DNA of 64,000 nucleotides from Roseateles puraquae (GTDB lineage Bacteria; Pseudomonadota; Gammaproteobacteria; Burkholderiales; Burkholderiaceae_C): the NCBI RefSeq assembly GCF_002205845.1, contig NZ_NISI01000007.1, positions 310,001 through 374,000 of the forward strand, given 5' to 3'. The notes beneath the pieces were generated by a model. That model was not told where the DNA came from. It saw only the letters and a list, made by a program, of their open reading frames with translations, and searched no databases. Each line of letters opens with the position of its first letter. The stretch's first letter is position 1. This document shows, one piece after another, positions 11,004 to 20,147 of the stretch. The position numbers and the translations under genes are program-made.

Positions 11004-12790
11004 CAGGGCTTGACCTTCAGGCGGTCGAGCACCTCGCGCAGGGCTTCGTTGTCAGGGTCGCGCTGCGCCGCTTCGGCAAAGATGCGCCGGGCTTCGTCAT
11101 GCGCCCCCTGGGCCCACAGCACTTCGCCCAGGTGCGCCGCGATCTCGGCATCGGGCCGGCCGGTGTGGGCCTGGCGCAGCAGGCGCGCGGCCTCGTCGAG
11201 GTTGCCCAGGCGGAACTCGACCCAGCCCAGGCTGTCGACGATGAAGGGCTCGCCCGGGGCGAGCTTGAGGGCCTTCTCGATCAGTTCCTTGGCTTCCGGC
11301 AGGCGCAGATTGCGCTCGGCCAGGGAGTAGCCCAGCGCGTTGTAGGCGTGGTGGTAGTCGGGCTTGAGCTCGATGACCCGCCGCAGCAGCGTTTCCATGT
11401 CGTCGAACTTGCCGACCTTCTCGGTCATCATGGCCTGTTCGTAGATCAGGTCCGGGTCGTTCGGAAAGCGTGCCACGGCGGCCTTCATGGCGGCGAGTGC
11501 GCCCGCGTAGTCGCGCAGCTCGCGCATCAGCTGGGCTTCGGCCAGCAGGCTGGCGCGAGTCTCGCCGTCGCTCGCGTCGGCCGCGGGTTTGAGCAGCTTG
11601 CGGGCGTCGGCCACCTTGCCTTGCTTGGCGAGCAGCACGGCGCGCCGGTAGCGCACGTCCAGGCCGGCGCCATCCACCTTCTGCAGCGCGGCTTCCGCGG
11701 CCTTGAAGTCGCCGCGCTGCTCGGCCGCCTGCGACAGCATCAACCAAGCCTGCTGGCGGCCTTCGGCGCGGCCCTTGATCTCGGCGTCGGTGCCCGCGGC
11801 CGGTGTGTCCAGGCGCTTGAGGCCTTCGCGCAGCGCAGCTTCCGCCGCGGCGGGATGTTTCAGTTCGAGCTCGATGGCGCCCAGCGCCAGCCATGGCGCC
11901 GGGTTGTCGGGGGTGGACTGGGTGAGCGCGCGGAACTCACGGGCCGCCTCGGCCGGGCGCTGCGCCTTGATCAGCGCTCGGCCATAGGCCTGCCGCAGGG
12001 CGGGCTGGTCGGGCTTGAGCCGCAGGCGCTCGGTGATGAGGGGCTCGGCCTGGGGTTCGCTGGGCATCAGGTCCAGCGCGAGCTGCATCGCATCGTCGTT
12101 GTCGGGGTCGGCCTGGTTCAGCTCGCGGGTCAGGGCCAGCGCGCGGGCGTTCTCGCCGGCGTTGATGGCCAGCTTGGCCTCGGTGTAGAGCGCCGGCGGG
12201 CGCAGCGGGCCGGCCTGGGCCTTCAGCACCGGGGCCAGCGCGGCCAGCACCGCCTTCGGTTCGGGCGAGCGCTGGAAGAGCCGTGGCAGCGACAGGATGT
12301 AGCCCGGGCGCTGCGGTGCGGGCGCGATGCGCAGCAGCGTGGCCAGCGGCTGCGCGATCTCGGCGGGCTTGTTCATCAGCGCCAGAAGCTGCACCACGCT
12401 TTGCAGCGCATCGGTGGAGGTGGGTACGGTGTCGGCCCAGGCGCGGGCGGCGAGCAGGGCCTGGTCGCCAGCGCGGGCCTGGATGGCGATGTTCACCACC
12501 CGCTTGAACAGCGCCTCGTCGGCGGTGCGCCGTGCCGCATCCAGCAGCACCTGGAAGGCCACGCCCGGCTGGCCGTTCTGCAGCTCGATCTCGCCGATGA
12601 GCAACTGGTAGAACAGCGGCGCGTCCATCAGCGAGTGCGTGGGCGGCTCGTCAGGAACGGCCGAGGCGGCATCCGCGGGCGGCTGCGGGGCGGTGGGTGT
12701 GGAGGCCGCGGGGGCGGGTTCCTGGGCGTGGGCTTGCAGTGCGGCCAGCAGGGCGGCAGCGGTGATCACGCGGTGGAGGGGCAAGGGCAT
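11003..12790 (-). CDS. Periplasmic TPR-repeat protein
   Basis: 595-aa exported protein with a clear Sec signal ([15 protein letters not shown], about residues 9-23), then an Ala/Pro-rich linker and tandem tetratricopeptide repeats to the C-terminus (for example [20 protein letters not shown] and [20 protein letters not shown]). TPR proteins act as protein-interaction scaffolds; this one commonly precedes lolB in Burkholderiales, and its biochemical role is not established. It probably heads the TPR-lolB-ispE transcript. The 40-bp gap to mutM holds divergent promoters. Confidence 0.85.
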   Translation of the reverse strand: MPLPLHRVITAAALLAALQAHAQEPAPAASTPTAPQPPADAASAVPDEPPTHSLMDAPLFYQLLIGEIELQNGQPGVAFQVLLDAARRTADEALFKRVVNIAIQARAGDQALLAARAWADTVPTSTDALQSVVQLLALMNKPAEIAQPLATLLRIAPAPQRPGYILSLPRLFQRSPEPKAVLAALAPVLKAQAGPLRPPALYTEAKLAINAGENARALALTRELNQADPDNDDAMQLALDLMPSEPQAEPLITERLRLKPDQPALRQAYGRALIKAQRPAEAAREFRALTQSTPDNPAPWLALGAIELELKHPAAAEAALREGLKRLDTPAAGTDAEIKGRAEGRQQAWLMLSQAAEQRGDFKAAEAALQKVDGAGLDVRYRRAVLLAKQGKVADARKLLKPAADASDGETRASLLAEAQLMRELRDYAGALAAMKAAVARFPNDPDLIYEQAMMTEKVGKFDDMETLLRRVIELKPDYHHAYNALGYSLAERNLRLPEAKELIEKALKLAPGEPFIVDSLGWVEFRLGNLDEAARLLRQAHTGRPDAEIAAHLGEVLWAQGAHDEARRIFAEAAQRDPDNEALREVLDRLKVKP

Positions 12791-12830
12791 TCGAACTCCA
12801 GGGGCAGGGGCTCATTATGATTTCCGACCC

Positions 12831-13649
12831 ATGCCCGAGTTGCCTGAAGTCGAAGTCACCCGCCGCAGCTTTGCCGATGCCATCCGCGGGGCCCGGGTGA
12901 CCGGTCTGCGCCTGGGAAAACCCCTGCGCTGGCCCCTGGGTGTCGACCCCGAAACCCTGCTTGGCACCGAGGTCGGCGCCGTGCAAAGACGGGGTAAATA
13001 TTTGTGGCTTCCGTTGCCGCCGCGCGGTGGCCTGCTGATGCACCTGGGCATGTCGGGCTCGCTCGCCTTCCTGGACACCACCCCAGCCGCCGGCAGCCAC
13101 GATCATTTCGATCTGCACACCGACCGCGGCCTGCTGCGCCTGACCGACCCGCGGCGCTTTGGTGCGGTGGTCTGGGCGCCGGCGATGGAAGCTGAGCCTG
13201 TGGCCACCTTGCTGTCGGGCCTGGGCCTGGAGCCCTTCGACGATCGCTTCGACGGCCTTCATCTGCACGCGGCGCTGAGCGGCCGGCGCGTGGCCATCAA
13301 GCAGGCGCTGCTGGCGGGCGACATCGTGGTGGGGGCGGGCAATATCTACGCCTGCGAGTCGCTCTTCATGGCCGGCATCGACCCGCGCCTGGCCGCAGGC
13401 AAGGTCAGCCGGCCACGCGCCGAGAAGCTGGCGGCGGCCGTGCGCCAGGTGCTGGGCCAGGCGCTGGAGGCGGGCGGCACCACGCTGCGTGATTTCCGCG
13501 ATGCCCATGGCGTGGCGGGCAGCTTCCAGATGCAGGCCCAGGTCTACGGCCGCGAGGGCGAACCTTGCCGGCGCTGCGCCACGCCCATCCGGCGCATCGT
13601 GCAGGGTCAGCGCTCCACCTTCTTCTGCCCGCAATGCCAGAAACGCTGA
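12831..13649 (+). CDS. mutM: Formamidopyrimidine-DNA glycosylase
   Basis: Base-excision repair glycosylase/AP lyase that removes 8-oxoguanine and formamidopyrimidines. The ATG at 12831 gives MPELPEVE, in which Pro (exposed after Met removal) and the following Glu are the catalytic residues. An upstream extension of 64 codons is rejected because it would bury this N-terminus. The length is 272 aa. The C-terminal zinc finger has Cys246, Cys249, Cys266 and Cys269. It overlaps mutY, which handles the mispaired adenine of the same lesion. Confidence 0.97.
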   Translation: MPELPEVEVTRRSFADAIRGARVTGLRLGKPLRWPLGVDPETLLGTEVGAVQRRGKYLWLPLPPRGGLLMHLGMSGSLAFLDTTPAAGSHDHFDLHTDRGLLRLTDPRRFGAVVWAPAMEAEPVATLLSGLGLEPFDDRFDGLHLHAALSGRRVAIKQALLAGDIVVGAGNIYACESLFMAGIDPRLAAGKVSRPRAEKLAAAVRQVLGQALEAGGTTLRDFRDAHGVAGSFQMQAQVYGREGEPCRRCATPIRRIVQGQRSTFFCPQCQKR

Positions 13650-14665
13650 CCCCGCCGGCGCTGGCTGCCGACTTTGGCAAGACGGTGGTTGCATGGCAGC
13701 GCCGCCACGGCCGCCACACCCTGCCTTGGCAGAACACGCGAGATCCGTATCGCGTGTGGCTGTCGGAGGTGATGCTGCAGCAGACCCAGGTCACCACGGT
13801 GCTGGGCTACTACGAACGCTTCCTCGCCCGCTGGCCGCGTGTGACCGACCTGGCCGCCGCCTCGCTGGACGACGTGCTGGCGCAGTGGGCCGGCCTGGGC
13901 TACTACAGCCGGGCGCGCAACCTGCACGCCTGCGCGCGGGCCGTGGCGGCGCTGCATGGCGGCGAGTTCCCTCAGTCGGCCGCCGGGCTGCAAACCCTGC
14001 CGGGCATCGGCCGTTCGACCGCGGCGGCGATTGCGGCCTTCTGCTTCGGTGAGCGTGTGGCCATCCTGGACGGCAACGTCAAGCGCGTGCTGGGCCGCGT
14101 GCTGGCGTTTGAAGGCGATCTCGCCAGCAGCGCGGCCGAGAAGCGCCTGTGGGACCTCGCCACGGCCCTGCTGCCCGAGCAGGACATGGACCGCTACACC
14201 CAGGGCCTGATGGACCTCGGCGCCACCGTCTGCACCGCGCGTTCGCCCAACTGCCTGCTGTGCCCGGTGCAGCCGCTGTGCCTGGCCCAGCAGCAGGGCG
14301 ACCCGACCCGCTTCCCCATCAAGACGAAAAAGCTCAAGCGCGGCCGCCGTGAGAGCTGGTGGCTATGGCTGGAGCGCGAAGGCCGGGTGCTGCTGCAACA
14401 GCGCCCCGCCACCGGCGTGTGGGCGGGGCTGTGGACGCTTCCGCTGTATGACGACGAGGCCAGCGCCCGCGCCGCGTTGCCGGGGGAGGTGCTGCACACG
14501 CTGCCGCGCATCCAGCATGCGCTGACGCACTTCGACTGGGTGCTGCACACCCTGCGCGCCGAGCCCGCCGCCGACGCAACGCCACCCGGCACCTGGGTGG
14601 CCCGGGAGAAACTCGCCGACTACGCGCTCCCCGCGCCCCTGAAGAAGATGATCGAGGAAGGATGA
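13634..14665 (+). CDS. mutY: A/G-specific adenine glycosylase
   Basis: Removes adenine mispaired with 8-oxoguanine. The start at 13634 ([15 protein letters not shown]) overlaps the last 16 bp of mutM. The catalytic Glu45 lies in [11 protein letters not shown], a helix-hairpin-helix has [12 protein letters not shown], and the 4Fe-4S cluster ligands are Cys200, Cys207, Cys210 and Cys216 (6-2-5 spacing). The C-terminal Nudix-like domain that recognises 8-oxoG is present ([16 protein letters not shown]). The length, 343 aa, is standard. With mutM it forms a two-gene oxidised-guanine repair operon. Confidence 0.96.
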   Translation: MPETLTPPALAADFGKTVVAWQRRHGRHTLPWQNTRDPYRVWLSEVMLQQTQVTTVLGYYERFLARWPRVTDLAAASLDDVLAQWAGLGYYSRARNLHACARAVAALHGGEFPQSAAGLQTLPGIGRSTAAAIAAFCFGERVAILDGNVKRVLGRVLAFEGDLASSAAEKRLWDLATALLPEQDMDRYTQGLMDLGATVCTARSPNCLLCPVQPLCLAQQQGDPTRFPIKTKKLKRGRRESWWLWLEREGRVLLQQRPATGVWAGLWTLPLYDDEASARAALPGEVLHTLPRIQHALTHFDWVLHTLRAEPAADATPPGTWVAREKLADYALPAPLKKMIEEG

Positions 14666-14668
14666 CGC

Positions 14669-14971
14669 ATGCAGGCCCAGGTCTAGAAGAGCTTTGAGTA
14701 CGCGGTCATCACGCTGCTGGTGTGCGGCTTTTGCCTGTGGCAGCTGATCAGCAGCACGCAGGACGGCGAGCCGCCCGCGGGCAAGCTGGCCGTGCTGGGC
14801 CTCGGGCTGCTGATCACCGGCGTCATGCACTGCGTGTTCATGATGCAGATCGTGCAGCGCACCGGCCGCAACGTCGGCGCGTGGTTCGTGGCCATCGTCA
14901 TCTTCATGCCCATCGGCTCGGCCGTGCTGCTGGCCTTGCTGCTGGCGGACGGTGACGACGCCCAGGCGTGA
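14669..14971 (+). pseudogene. Small membrane protein with in-frame amber codon near its start
   Basis: An ATG at 14669, just after the mutY stop codon, opens a frame that meets TAG at codon 6 (14684-14686) and then runs open to 14971. The downstream part reads as a small protein with two hydrophobic segments (KLAVLGLGLLITGVMHCVFM and AWFVAIVIFMPIGSAVLLAL). Codon 6 could have been TGG, as a single base change gives TAG. The remaining frame could only start at GTG 14720, inside the first hydrophobic segment. It may be a recent pseudogene, a sequencing error, or a shorter protein. No function can be assigned. Confidence 0.55.
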
Positions 14972-15057
14972 ACGTGTGCAGTCTGCACGCCCCGCGGCGT
15001 TGCCGGGCGTGATCAGAAGGGGCACAGTCTCCAGCAGAACAACAACTGGGGGCAGCG

Positions 15058-16872
15058 ATGGCTTTCCTGAACAATCTCCGGGTCGGGGTGCGACTCGGTC
15101 TCGCCTTCGCCTTGCTGCTGGCCTTGCTGCTGGCGATGGCCGGCACGGGCGCGCTGCTGGCGAAGTCCATCAACTATTACGCTGACTACTACAGCACCGA
15201 CATCGTGCCGTCGCTGCGCATCGTGCGCGGCATCGACAGCGCCATCTCCGATGCCCGGCGGCTGGAGCAGCAGCATCTGCTGACGGACGACGACAAAGAG
15301 AAGAAGACGCTGGCGGATCGCATCGCCAAGGCGCGTGTCGAGTTCGACCAGTCCATCAAGAACTACGAGCCGCTGGTGTCGGATGACCGCGACGGCGCCT
15401 TTCTCAAGAAGGTCGCCGAAGGCGGTCGCGCCTACTTCGAGGTCAGCGCCAAGGTGCTGAAGACCTCCGACGAAAGCGCGGCCGACCCCACCCAAGCGAC
15501 TGCCGCCAAGGTGATGACCTTCGGCCCAGCGCGCGACACCTACCGTGCGGTGCGCGACGACATCCAGAAATGGTGGACCTACAACGAGGAGGTCGCCAGT
15601 GAAGCGACGGCCGCCGCGGCGGCAGCCTACAAGCGGGTGCTCGGCATCTTTGCCGTAGCCTGCGTCGTGGGCCTGGCCGTGGGCATTGCAGCCGCCTTCA
15701 CGATCACGCGGTCCATCACCCAGCCGCTCGCGCAGGCCTCGGTGGCCGTCAAGGCGGTGGCCGGGGGCGACCTCACGCAGCGCCTGCAAAGCCGCTCGCG
15801 CGACGAGCTCGGCCAGTTGCTGTCGATGCTTGACGACATGACCCAGAACCTCGCCCGCATGGTGTCGGGCGTGCGCCAGGGCTGCGACCAGCTCAACGTG
15901 GCCGCTGCCGAGATCGCCCAGGGCAATGCCGACCTCTCGGCCCGCACCGAGAGCCAGGCCTCCAGCCTGGAGGAGACGGCGGCGTCGGTCGAAGAGATGG
16001 CCTCGCAGATCAAGGCCAATGCGGACAACGCCCGCCAGGCCGACCAGCTCGCCCACCATGCCTCCGAGGTGGCCGGTGCCGGCGGGGTGGCGGTGGGCCA
16101 GGTGGTCGAGACCATGGACGCCATCTCGGCGTCCAGCCGCAAGATCGGCGACATCATCGGCACCATCGACGGCATCGCTTTCCAGACCAACATCCTGGCG
16201 CTGAATGCCGCGGTGGAAGCCGCGCGCGCCGGCGAGCAAGGCCGCGGCTTTGCGGTGGTGGCGGGTGAAGTGCGGCTGCTGGCGCAGCGCAGTGCCGAGG
16301 CCGCCAAGGAGATCAAGAGCCTCATCGGCGACAGCGTCACCAAGGTCGAGAGCGGCAGCAGCCAGGTGCTGGCTGCGCGCGAAACCATCGGCCAGATGGT
16401 CAATGAGGTGCGCAAGGTGACCGACCTGGTCGGTGAGATCACGGTGTCCAGCCGTGAGCAGTCCGAAGGCGTGGGTCAGATCAATGCGGCGGTCAGCCAG
16501 CTTGACCAGGCCACGCAGCAGAACGCCGCGCTCGTCGAGCAGACGGCCGCCGCCGCCGAGAGCATGCGCATGCAGACGGCCAAGCTGGCCGAGGCCGTGG
16601 CCGCCTTCCGCGTGGACGCCTCGCTGGCGCCCGCCACCCCGCGCAGCAGCCCGGCGCCCAGGCAGGCCGCACCTGCCCCGGCGCCCAAGCCGAAGGCGAG
16701 CGCATCAGCCGCACCCACCGCGCCCCGCAACCCCGTGAAGGCGGCCGGCGCGCCCGGCCCGTCGGCGCTCAAGCCAGCCCCTGCCAAGGCCGAATCCGTC
16801 ATGGCGCCTCCCGCACCCCGGCCGGCGCCTGCGCCTACGGCCAGCGCCGAGGGCGATTGGGAGACCTTCTAA
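15058..16872 (+). CDS. Methyl-accepting chemotaxis protein with CheR-binding tail
   Basis: Transmembrane chemoreceptor of 604 aa. Layout: TM1 about 12-36, a periplasmic four-helix-bundle sensor (to about 195), TM2 about 198-222, HAMP, then the cytoplasmic coiled coil with the conserved hairpin tip IDGIAFQTNILALNAAVEAA. A long Ala/Pro-rich tether (about 515-598) ends in the pentapeptide DWETF, the type of C-terminal motif that docks CheR/CheB in enteric receptors. It stands alone, convergent with the next gene (4-bp gap). The ligand cannot be told from sequence. Confidence 0.93.
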   Translation: MAFLNNLRVGVRLGLAFALLLALLLAMAGTGALLAKSINYYADYYSTDIVPSLRIVRGIDSAISDARRLEQQHLLTDDDKEKKTLADRIAKARVEFDQSIKNYEPLVSDDRDGAFLKKVAEGGRAYFEVSAKVLKTSDESAADPTQATAAKVMTFGPARDTYRAVRDDIQKWWTYNEEVASEATAAAAAAYKRVLGIFAVACVVGLAVGIAAAFTITRSITQPLAQASVAVKAVAGGDLTQRLQSRSRDELGQLLSMLDDMTQNLARMVSGVRQGCDQLNVAAAEIAQGNADLSARTESQASSLEETAASVEEMASQIKANADNARQADQLAHHASEVAGAGGVAVGQVVETMDAISASSRKIGDIIGTIDGIAFQTNILALNAAVEAARAGEQGRGFAVVAGEVRLLAQRSAEAAKEIKSLIGDSVTKVESGSSQVLAARETIGQMVNEVRKVTDLVGEITVSSREQSEGVGQINAAVSQLDQATQQNAALVEQTAAAAESMRMQTAKLAEAVAAFRVDASLAPATPRSSPAPRQAAPAPAPKPKASASAAPTAPRNPVKAAGAPGPSALKPAPAKAESVMAPPAPRPAPAPTASAEGDWETF

Positions 16873-16876
16873 GGCC

Positions 16877-18004
16877 TCAGAACAGGCTGGCGAGGCGCCG
16901 GACGGCGTCTTCGCTCTGCTGGCGGTCAGGTCGCAGGTCGCTGCTGCCGAAATCGTGTTCGCCCATCGCGGCCACCAGCAGCCCGTCGCGGCGGGGCAGG
17001 GCCACGCAGTTGTGGGCGCGGTAGATCAGTGCGTAGTCCACCTCGGGCTGTGGAATCAGCCGGGCCGTCTGGCCGCGCACCGGGGTCATGTCGGCGTCGG
17101 CGCAGAGGGTGCGGGCGCCGTCGCCGGTGCAGTTCACGATGAGCCGCTCCGGCAGGCGCGCAAAGTCCCGCGGGCTGCGGAGCTCGCGTTGCACCAGCTC
17201 GCCGCCGTCCCGCGCAAAGTCGTCCAGCAACAGGCGCTGGTAGGCCGGGATGTTGAACACCAGTTGCGTGAAGCGGCGCACATGCGGCGAGCGGAAGGGA
17301 TGCTCGGCCGGCGACAGCGCCCGGCCGGCCGGACGCAGGTCGGCGATGCGGTCATACAGGTCGGGGTAGTCGGGCTCGCCAGCGTGGCCGGGCAGGGCTG
17401 AGTCGAAACCATCGTCGGACACGACATAGCCGTCATGCCATTCGACGGGCCCGGACGGCAGGCCGAGGTAGCTCTGGTGCACCTTGAACGAATCGCGCGC
17501 CATGGCCTCCCAGCCGCTGACCCAGGCGTCGGTGGCGTGGGCCTGGGCGATCAGGCGCGAGTCCGGCGTCCACAGGCCGGTCGCGGCGCTGGAGTGCACG
17601 CGAGGCGGGCGGTCCTTCGCATAGAGCCGCACCCGATAGCCGGCCTGCTGTGCCGTGCGCGCGGTCGTCAGCCCGATGGCACCGCAGCCGATGACGGCGA
17701 TGCGCTCGCCAGGGCGCACGCCGCTGGCCTGCACCAGCGCGAGCGCCCGCTGCGCCGAGCCCCACGACAGCGACCAACCGCTGCCACCGTGGCCGTAGTG
17801 ATGCACGACCGTCTTGCCGTGCAGGTGCTGCGCCTGCAGCCGCGGGCCGTGGGCGCGGAAGGGCCGGATGCCCACCGCGATGTCGATGATGCGGTCGATG
17901 CTGGCGCGAATGGCGGCTGGCGCGGGGCGCGGCGCGAAGTCCATCGCCGGCACTGGCAGCGCGAGTGTGGCGCTGCCGGCCGCGAGCAGCTGGCGGCGCT
18001 TCAC
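16877..18004 (-). CDS. Tat-type FAD oxidoreductase resembling a circularly permuted D-amino-acid oxidase
   Basis: 375 aa, starting at GTG 18004 in a GTGA overlap with the upstream peptidase gene; the much longer open frame upstream is a shadow of that gene. The N-terminus MKRRQLLAAGSATLAL has a twin-arginine-like motif. All D-amino-acid-oxidase landmarks are present but in unusual order: GIRPFR (45-50) and HHYGHGGSGWSLSWG (68-82), which sit near the C-terminus in canonical DAAO, come before the FAD-binding GCGAIG (106-111), AATGLW, IVNCTGDGA and VRGQTARL. The protein ends about where the canonical enzyme would reach GFRPVR. It probably oxidises an amino acid or amine in the periplasm using FAD and oxygen; the substrate is unproven. 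Confidence 0.75.
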   Translation of the reverse strand: MKRRQLLAAGSATLALPVPAMDFAPRPAPAAIRASIDRIIDIAVGIRPFRAHGPRLQAQHLHGKTVVHHYGHGGSGWSLSWGSAQRALALVQASGVRPGERIAVIGCGAIGLTTARTAQQAGYRVRLYAKDRPPRVHSSAATGLWTPDSRLIAQAHATDAWVSGWEAMARDSFKVHQSYLGLPSGPVEWHDGYVVSDDGFDSALPGHAGEPDYPDLYDRIADLRPAGRALSPAEHPFRSPHVRRFTQLVFNIPAYQRLLLDDFARDGGELVQRELRSPRDFARLPERLIVNCTGDGARTLCADADMTPVRGQTARLIPQPEVDYALIYRAHNCVALPRRDGLLVAAMGEHDFGSSDLRPDRQQSEDAVRRLASLF

Positions 18005-19746
18005 GAGGGCTGGCGCGCGAGCGATTTGCGGATGAGCGCAGCGTCGCGCAGGCGCTGGGCCGAGCCGTCGGCGTCGAGCAGCACCACCGTGACCGGCCGC
18101 TTGCCGTTCAAGATGCGCATGGCAAGGCAGCGGCCGGCTTCTTCGGTGTAGCCCGTCTTGGAGACACGGATGTTCCAGCCCTTGGCGCCGACCAGCCGGT
18201 TGGTGTTGCGGATCTCGCGCGGCTTGCCGTCCACCGGCACCTGGGCCTTCTTGACGCTGGTGATGCGTTCGATCTGGTCGTAGCGCGCGGCTGCGGCGGT
18301 CACGCGGGCCATTTCGGTGGCGGTGGAGGTGTTGGCGGGTGACAGGCCCGTGGGGTCGCTGATGGCGGTGTGCTTCAGGCCCAGCGCATGGATCTTGGCT
18401 TGCATGGCCTTGGCAAAGCCCGCCTCGCCGCCGGGGAAGGTGCGCGCCAGCGCAGCCGCTGCGCGGTTCTCGGACTCCATCAGCGCCATCTCCAGCGCCG
18501 CCTGGCGGCTCATCTGCGTGCCCACACGCACGCGGGAGCGGCTGTGCTTGAGGGTGTCGACATCGTCGCTGGTGATGCGCAGCTTCTCGTTGGGGTCGAG
18601 CTTGGCGTCGAGCACCACCATCGCCGTCAGCAGCTTGGTCAGCGACGCGATGGGCACGACGGCATCGGGGTCGCGGGCCATCAGCACCTTGCCGGTCGCG
18701 TCGTCGACGACAACCACATGCTTGGCATTCACCGGCAGCTTGAGTTGCTGCGCGGGCGGCGTGTCGGCGGCGGCGGCGGTGGCCGCCACGGGCTCGGGCG
18801 GTGGCGTGTCCTTGGCGTCCTTGGACTTGGCCTGCACCACGAAGCTGGTGGCAGCGATCAGCAGGGCCGGCAGGGCCAGCTTCCAGCCGGTGGCTTGCGG
18901 GCGAGGTGCGAGCAGGCGCTCGATGCGGTGCAGCAGGTCGCCGCCGCGGGCGGCGGGCGCGAGAGGAGGGGTCATGGGCGTGTGATCCAGTTCGGACAGG
19001 GCGTGCAGGGCCAGCGCCAGGCGACGCGAGTCGCCCAGGGCCTGGGCCGAGAGGTCGTCGGCGACCAGCTCGCGCTCCGCGCGCAGGCGGGACGAGAGCC
19101 ACCAGACGATGGGGTGGAAGAACAGCAGGGCCTCAACGGCGCTCTGCAGCAGGTTGGCGAGGTAATCCCAACGCCGCACATGGGCCAGCTCGTGCGCGAG
19201 CAGCGCTTCGAGCAGGTCCACGGGCAGGCGGGTGAGCAAAGCCGCGGGCAGCAGCACGCAGGGCTTGAGGGTGCCCAGCGCGATGGGCCCCGCGAGTTCG
19301 GGCAGCAGGCGCAGCCGCACCGGCCGGGTCAGGCCCAGGCGGCGGGCCAGGGCATCCAGCCGCGCCTGCCACTCGGCTGGCGCGGCGGTGCTGCGGCGGT
19401 GGGCGCGGGCCACCCATGCCAGGCCGAGGGCGAGGCGGCCGAACATCAAGCCGGCGCCCAGGGCCCAGGCACCCACCAGCGCCGGCATTTGCTCGGCCAG
19501 GGGCGAGAGTTCACCGATGAGGTCGGTGTCGCTGGGGGCCACGTCCAGGCATTGCACCAGCGGCAGCAGCAGGCACAGCGCCAGGCTGAAGGCACACACC
19601 GCATAGCGCCAGCGGGCCGGCGCGCCGCGCAGCAGGGCCAGCAGCAGGGCGGCCACCGCACCGATGACGAGGCCCTGCCAGATGAAGTTCAACAGCGCCC
19701 AGCCCCAGGCGCTGATGAAGAGGGTGACGAGTTGCTCGGTGCTCAT
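18001..19746 (-). CDS. BlaR-type M56 metallopeptidase fused to S11 penicillin-binding endopeptidase
   Basis: 581-aa membrane protein. The N-terminal part is a BlaR1/MecR1-like M56 domain with several membrane segments and the zinc motif HELAH at 185-189 (plus the distal RERELVADDLS region). A further TM segment at about 288-304 precedes a Pro/Ala linker. From about 338 comes a serine D-Ala-D-Ala peptidase of the PbpG/DacA (S11) family: SLTK 368-371 with nucleophile Ser368, SEN 425-427, KTG 530-532. BlaR1 normally carries a class-D-type sensor instead. It overlaps the repressor gene by ATGA and the oxidoreductase by GTGA, so the three are co-translated. Likely a cell-wall or beta-lactam sensor, possibly with real peptidase activity. 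Confidence 0.88.
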   Translation of the reverse strand: MSTEQLVTLFISAWGWALLNFIWQGLVIGAVAALLLALLRGAPARWRYAVCAFSLALCLLLPLVQCLDVAPSDTDLIGELSPLAEQMPALVGAWALGAGLMFGRLALGLAWVARAHRRSTAAPAEWQARLDALARRLGLTRPVRLRLLPELAGPIALGTLKPCVLLPAALLTRLPVDLLEALLAHELAHVRRWDYLANLLQSAVEALLFFHPIVWWLSSRLRAERELVADDLSAQALGDSRRLALALHALSELDHTPMTPPLAPAARGGDLLHRIERLLAPRPQATGWKLALPALLIAATSFVVQAKSKDAKDTPPPEPVAATAAAADTPPAQQLKLPVNAKHVVVVDDATGKVLMARDPDAVVPIASLTKLLTAMVVLDAKLDPNEKLRITSDDVDTLKHSRSRVRVGTQMSRQAALEMALMESENRAAAALARTFPGGEAGFAKAMQAKIHALGLKHTAISDPTGLSPANTSTATEMARVTAAAARYDQIERITSVKKAQVPVDGKPREIRNTNRLVGAKGWNIRVSKTGYTEEAGRCLAMRILNGKRPVTVVLLDADGSAQRLRDAALIRKSLARQPS

Positions 19747-20141
19747 GCGTCGTCACCGCCCTTGGCCAGCAGCTGCCGGATCTCGGCCCGCTCCTTGGCA
19801 CTCACGTGGCTTTTCAGCGCCGCCAGCACCAGGGCCTTGCCCGAGCCCGCGAAGGCCTTGGCGATGAAGTCCTTCACCAGCGATTGCTGCAGCTTGTCCT
19901 GCGCCTGCACGGGGGCGTAGAGGTGGGGGCGCTGGTCTTCGTCGCGGGTGAGCAGGCCCTTGCCGTGCATGACCTGCAACTGGCGCAGCACGGTGGCGTA
20001 GGTGGCCTCGGGACGGTCGGGCAGCAGGGCCTCGTGCACCGCCTTGGCGTCGGCCGGGCCCAGGCGCCAGAGCACCTGCAGCAGGTCGAGCTCGGCGGCG
20101 GTGGGCTTGAGGGGAGGCGTGGCGCCGGTGGCGGAAGGCAT
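19743..20141 (-). CDS. blaI: BlaI/MecI-family transcriptional repressor
   Basis: 132-aa winged-helix repressor of the BlaI/MecI family. The recognition region is TAAELDLLQVLWRLGPADAKAV followed by ATYATVLRQLQVMHGKGLL; the C-terminal helices would mediate dimerisation. In known systems, the M56 partner activates on beta-lactam binding, and BlaI is then cleaved, derepressing the operon. Here the gene precedes an M56-S11 fusion by a 4-bp overlap, and palindromes that could be its operators lie directly upstream. What it responds to is inferred, not shown. Confidence 0.9.
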   Translation of the reverse strand: MPSATGATPPLKPTAAELDLLQVLWRLGPADAKAVHEALLPDRPEATYATVLRQLQVMHGKGLLTRDEDQRPHLYAPVQAQDKLQQSLVKDFIAKAFAGSGKALVLAALKSHVSAKERAEIRQLLAKGGDDA

Positions 20142-20147
20142 GTGTTC

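Noticed and set aside
18005..19102. N-terminal extension of the FAD oxidoreductase frame over the peptidase gene
   Set aside because: It is out of frame with the M56-S11 gene and reads as low-complexity Arg/Ala/Pro; the GTG at 18004 with the GTGA overlap and Tat-like signal is the better start.
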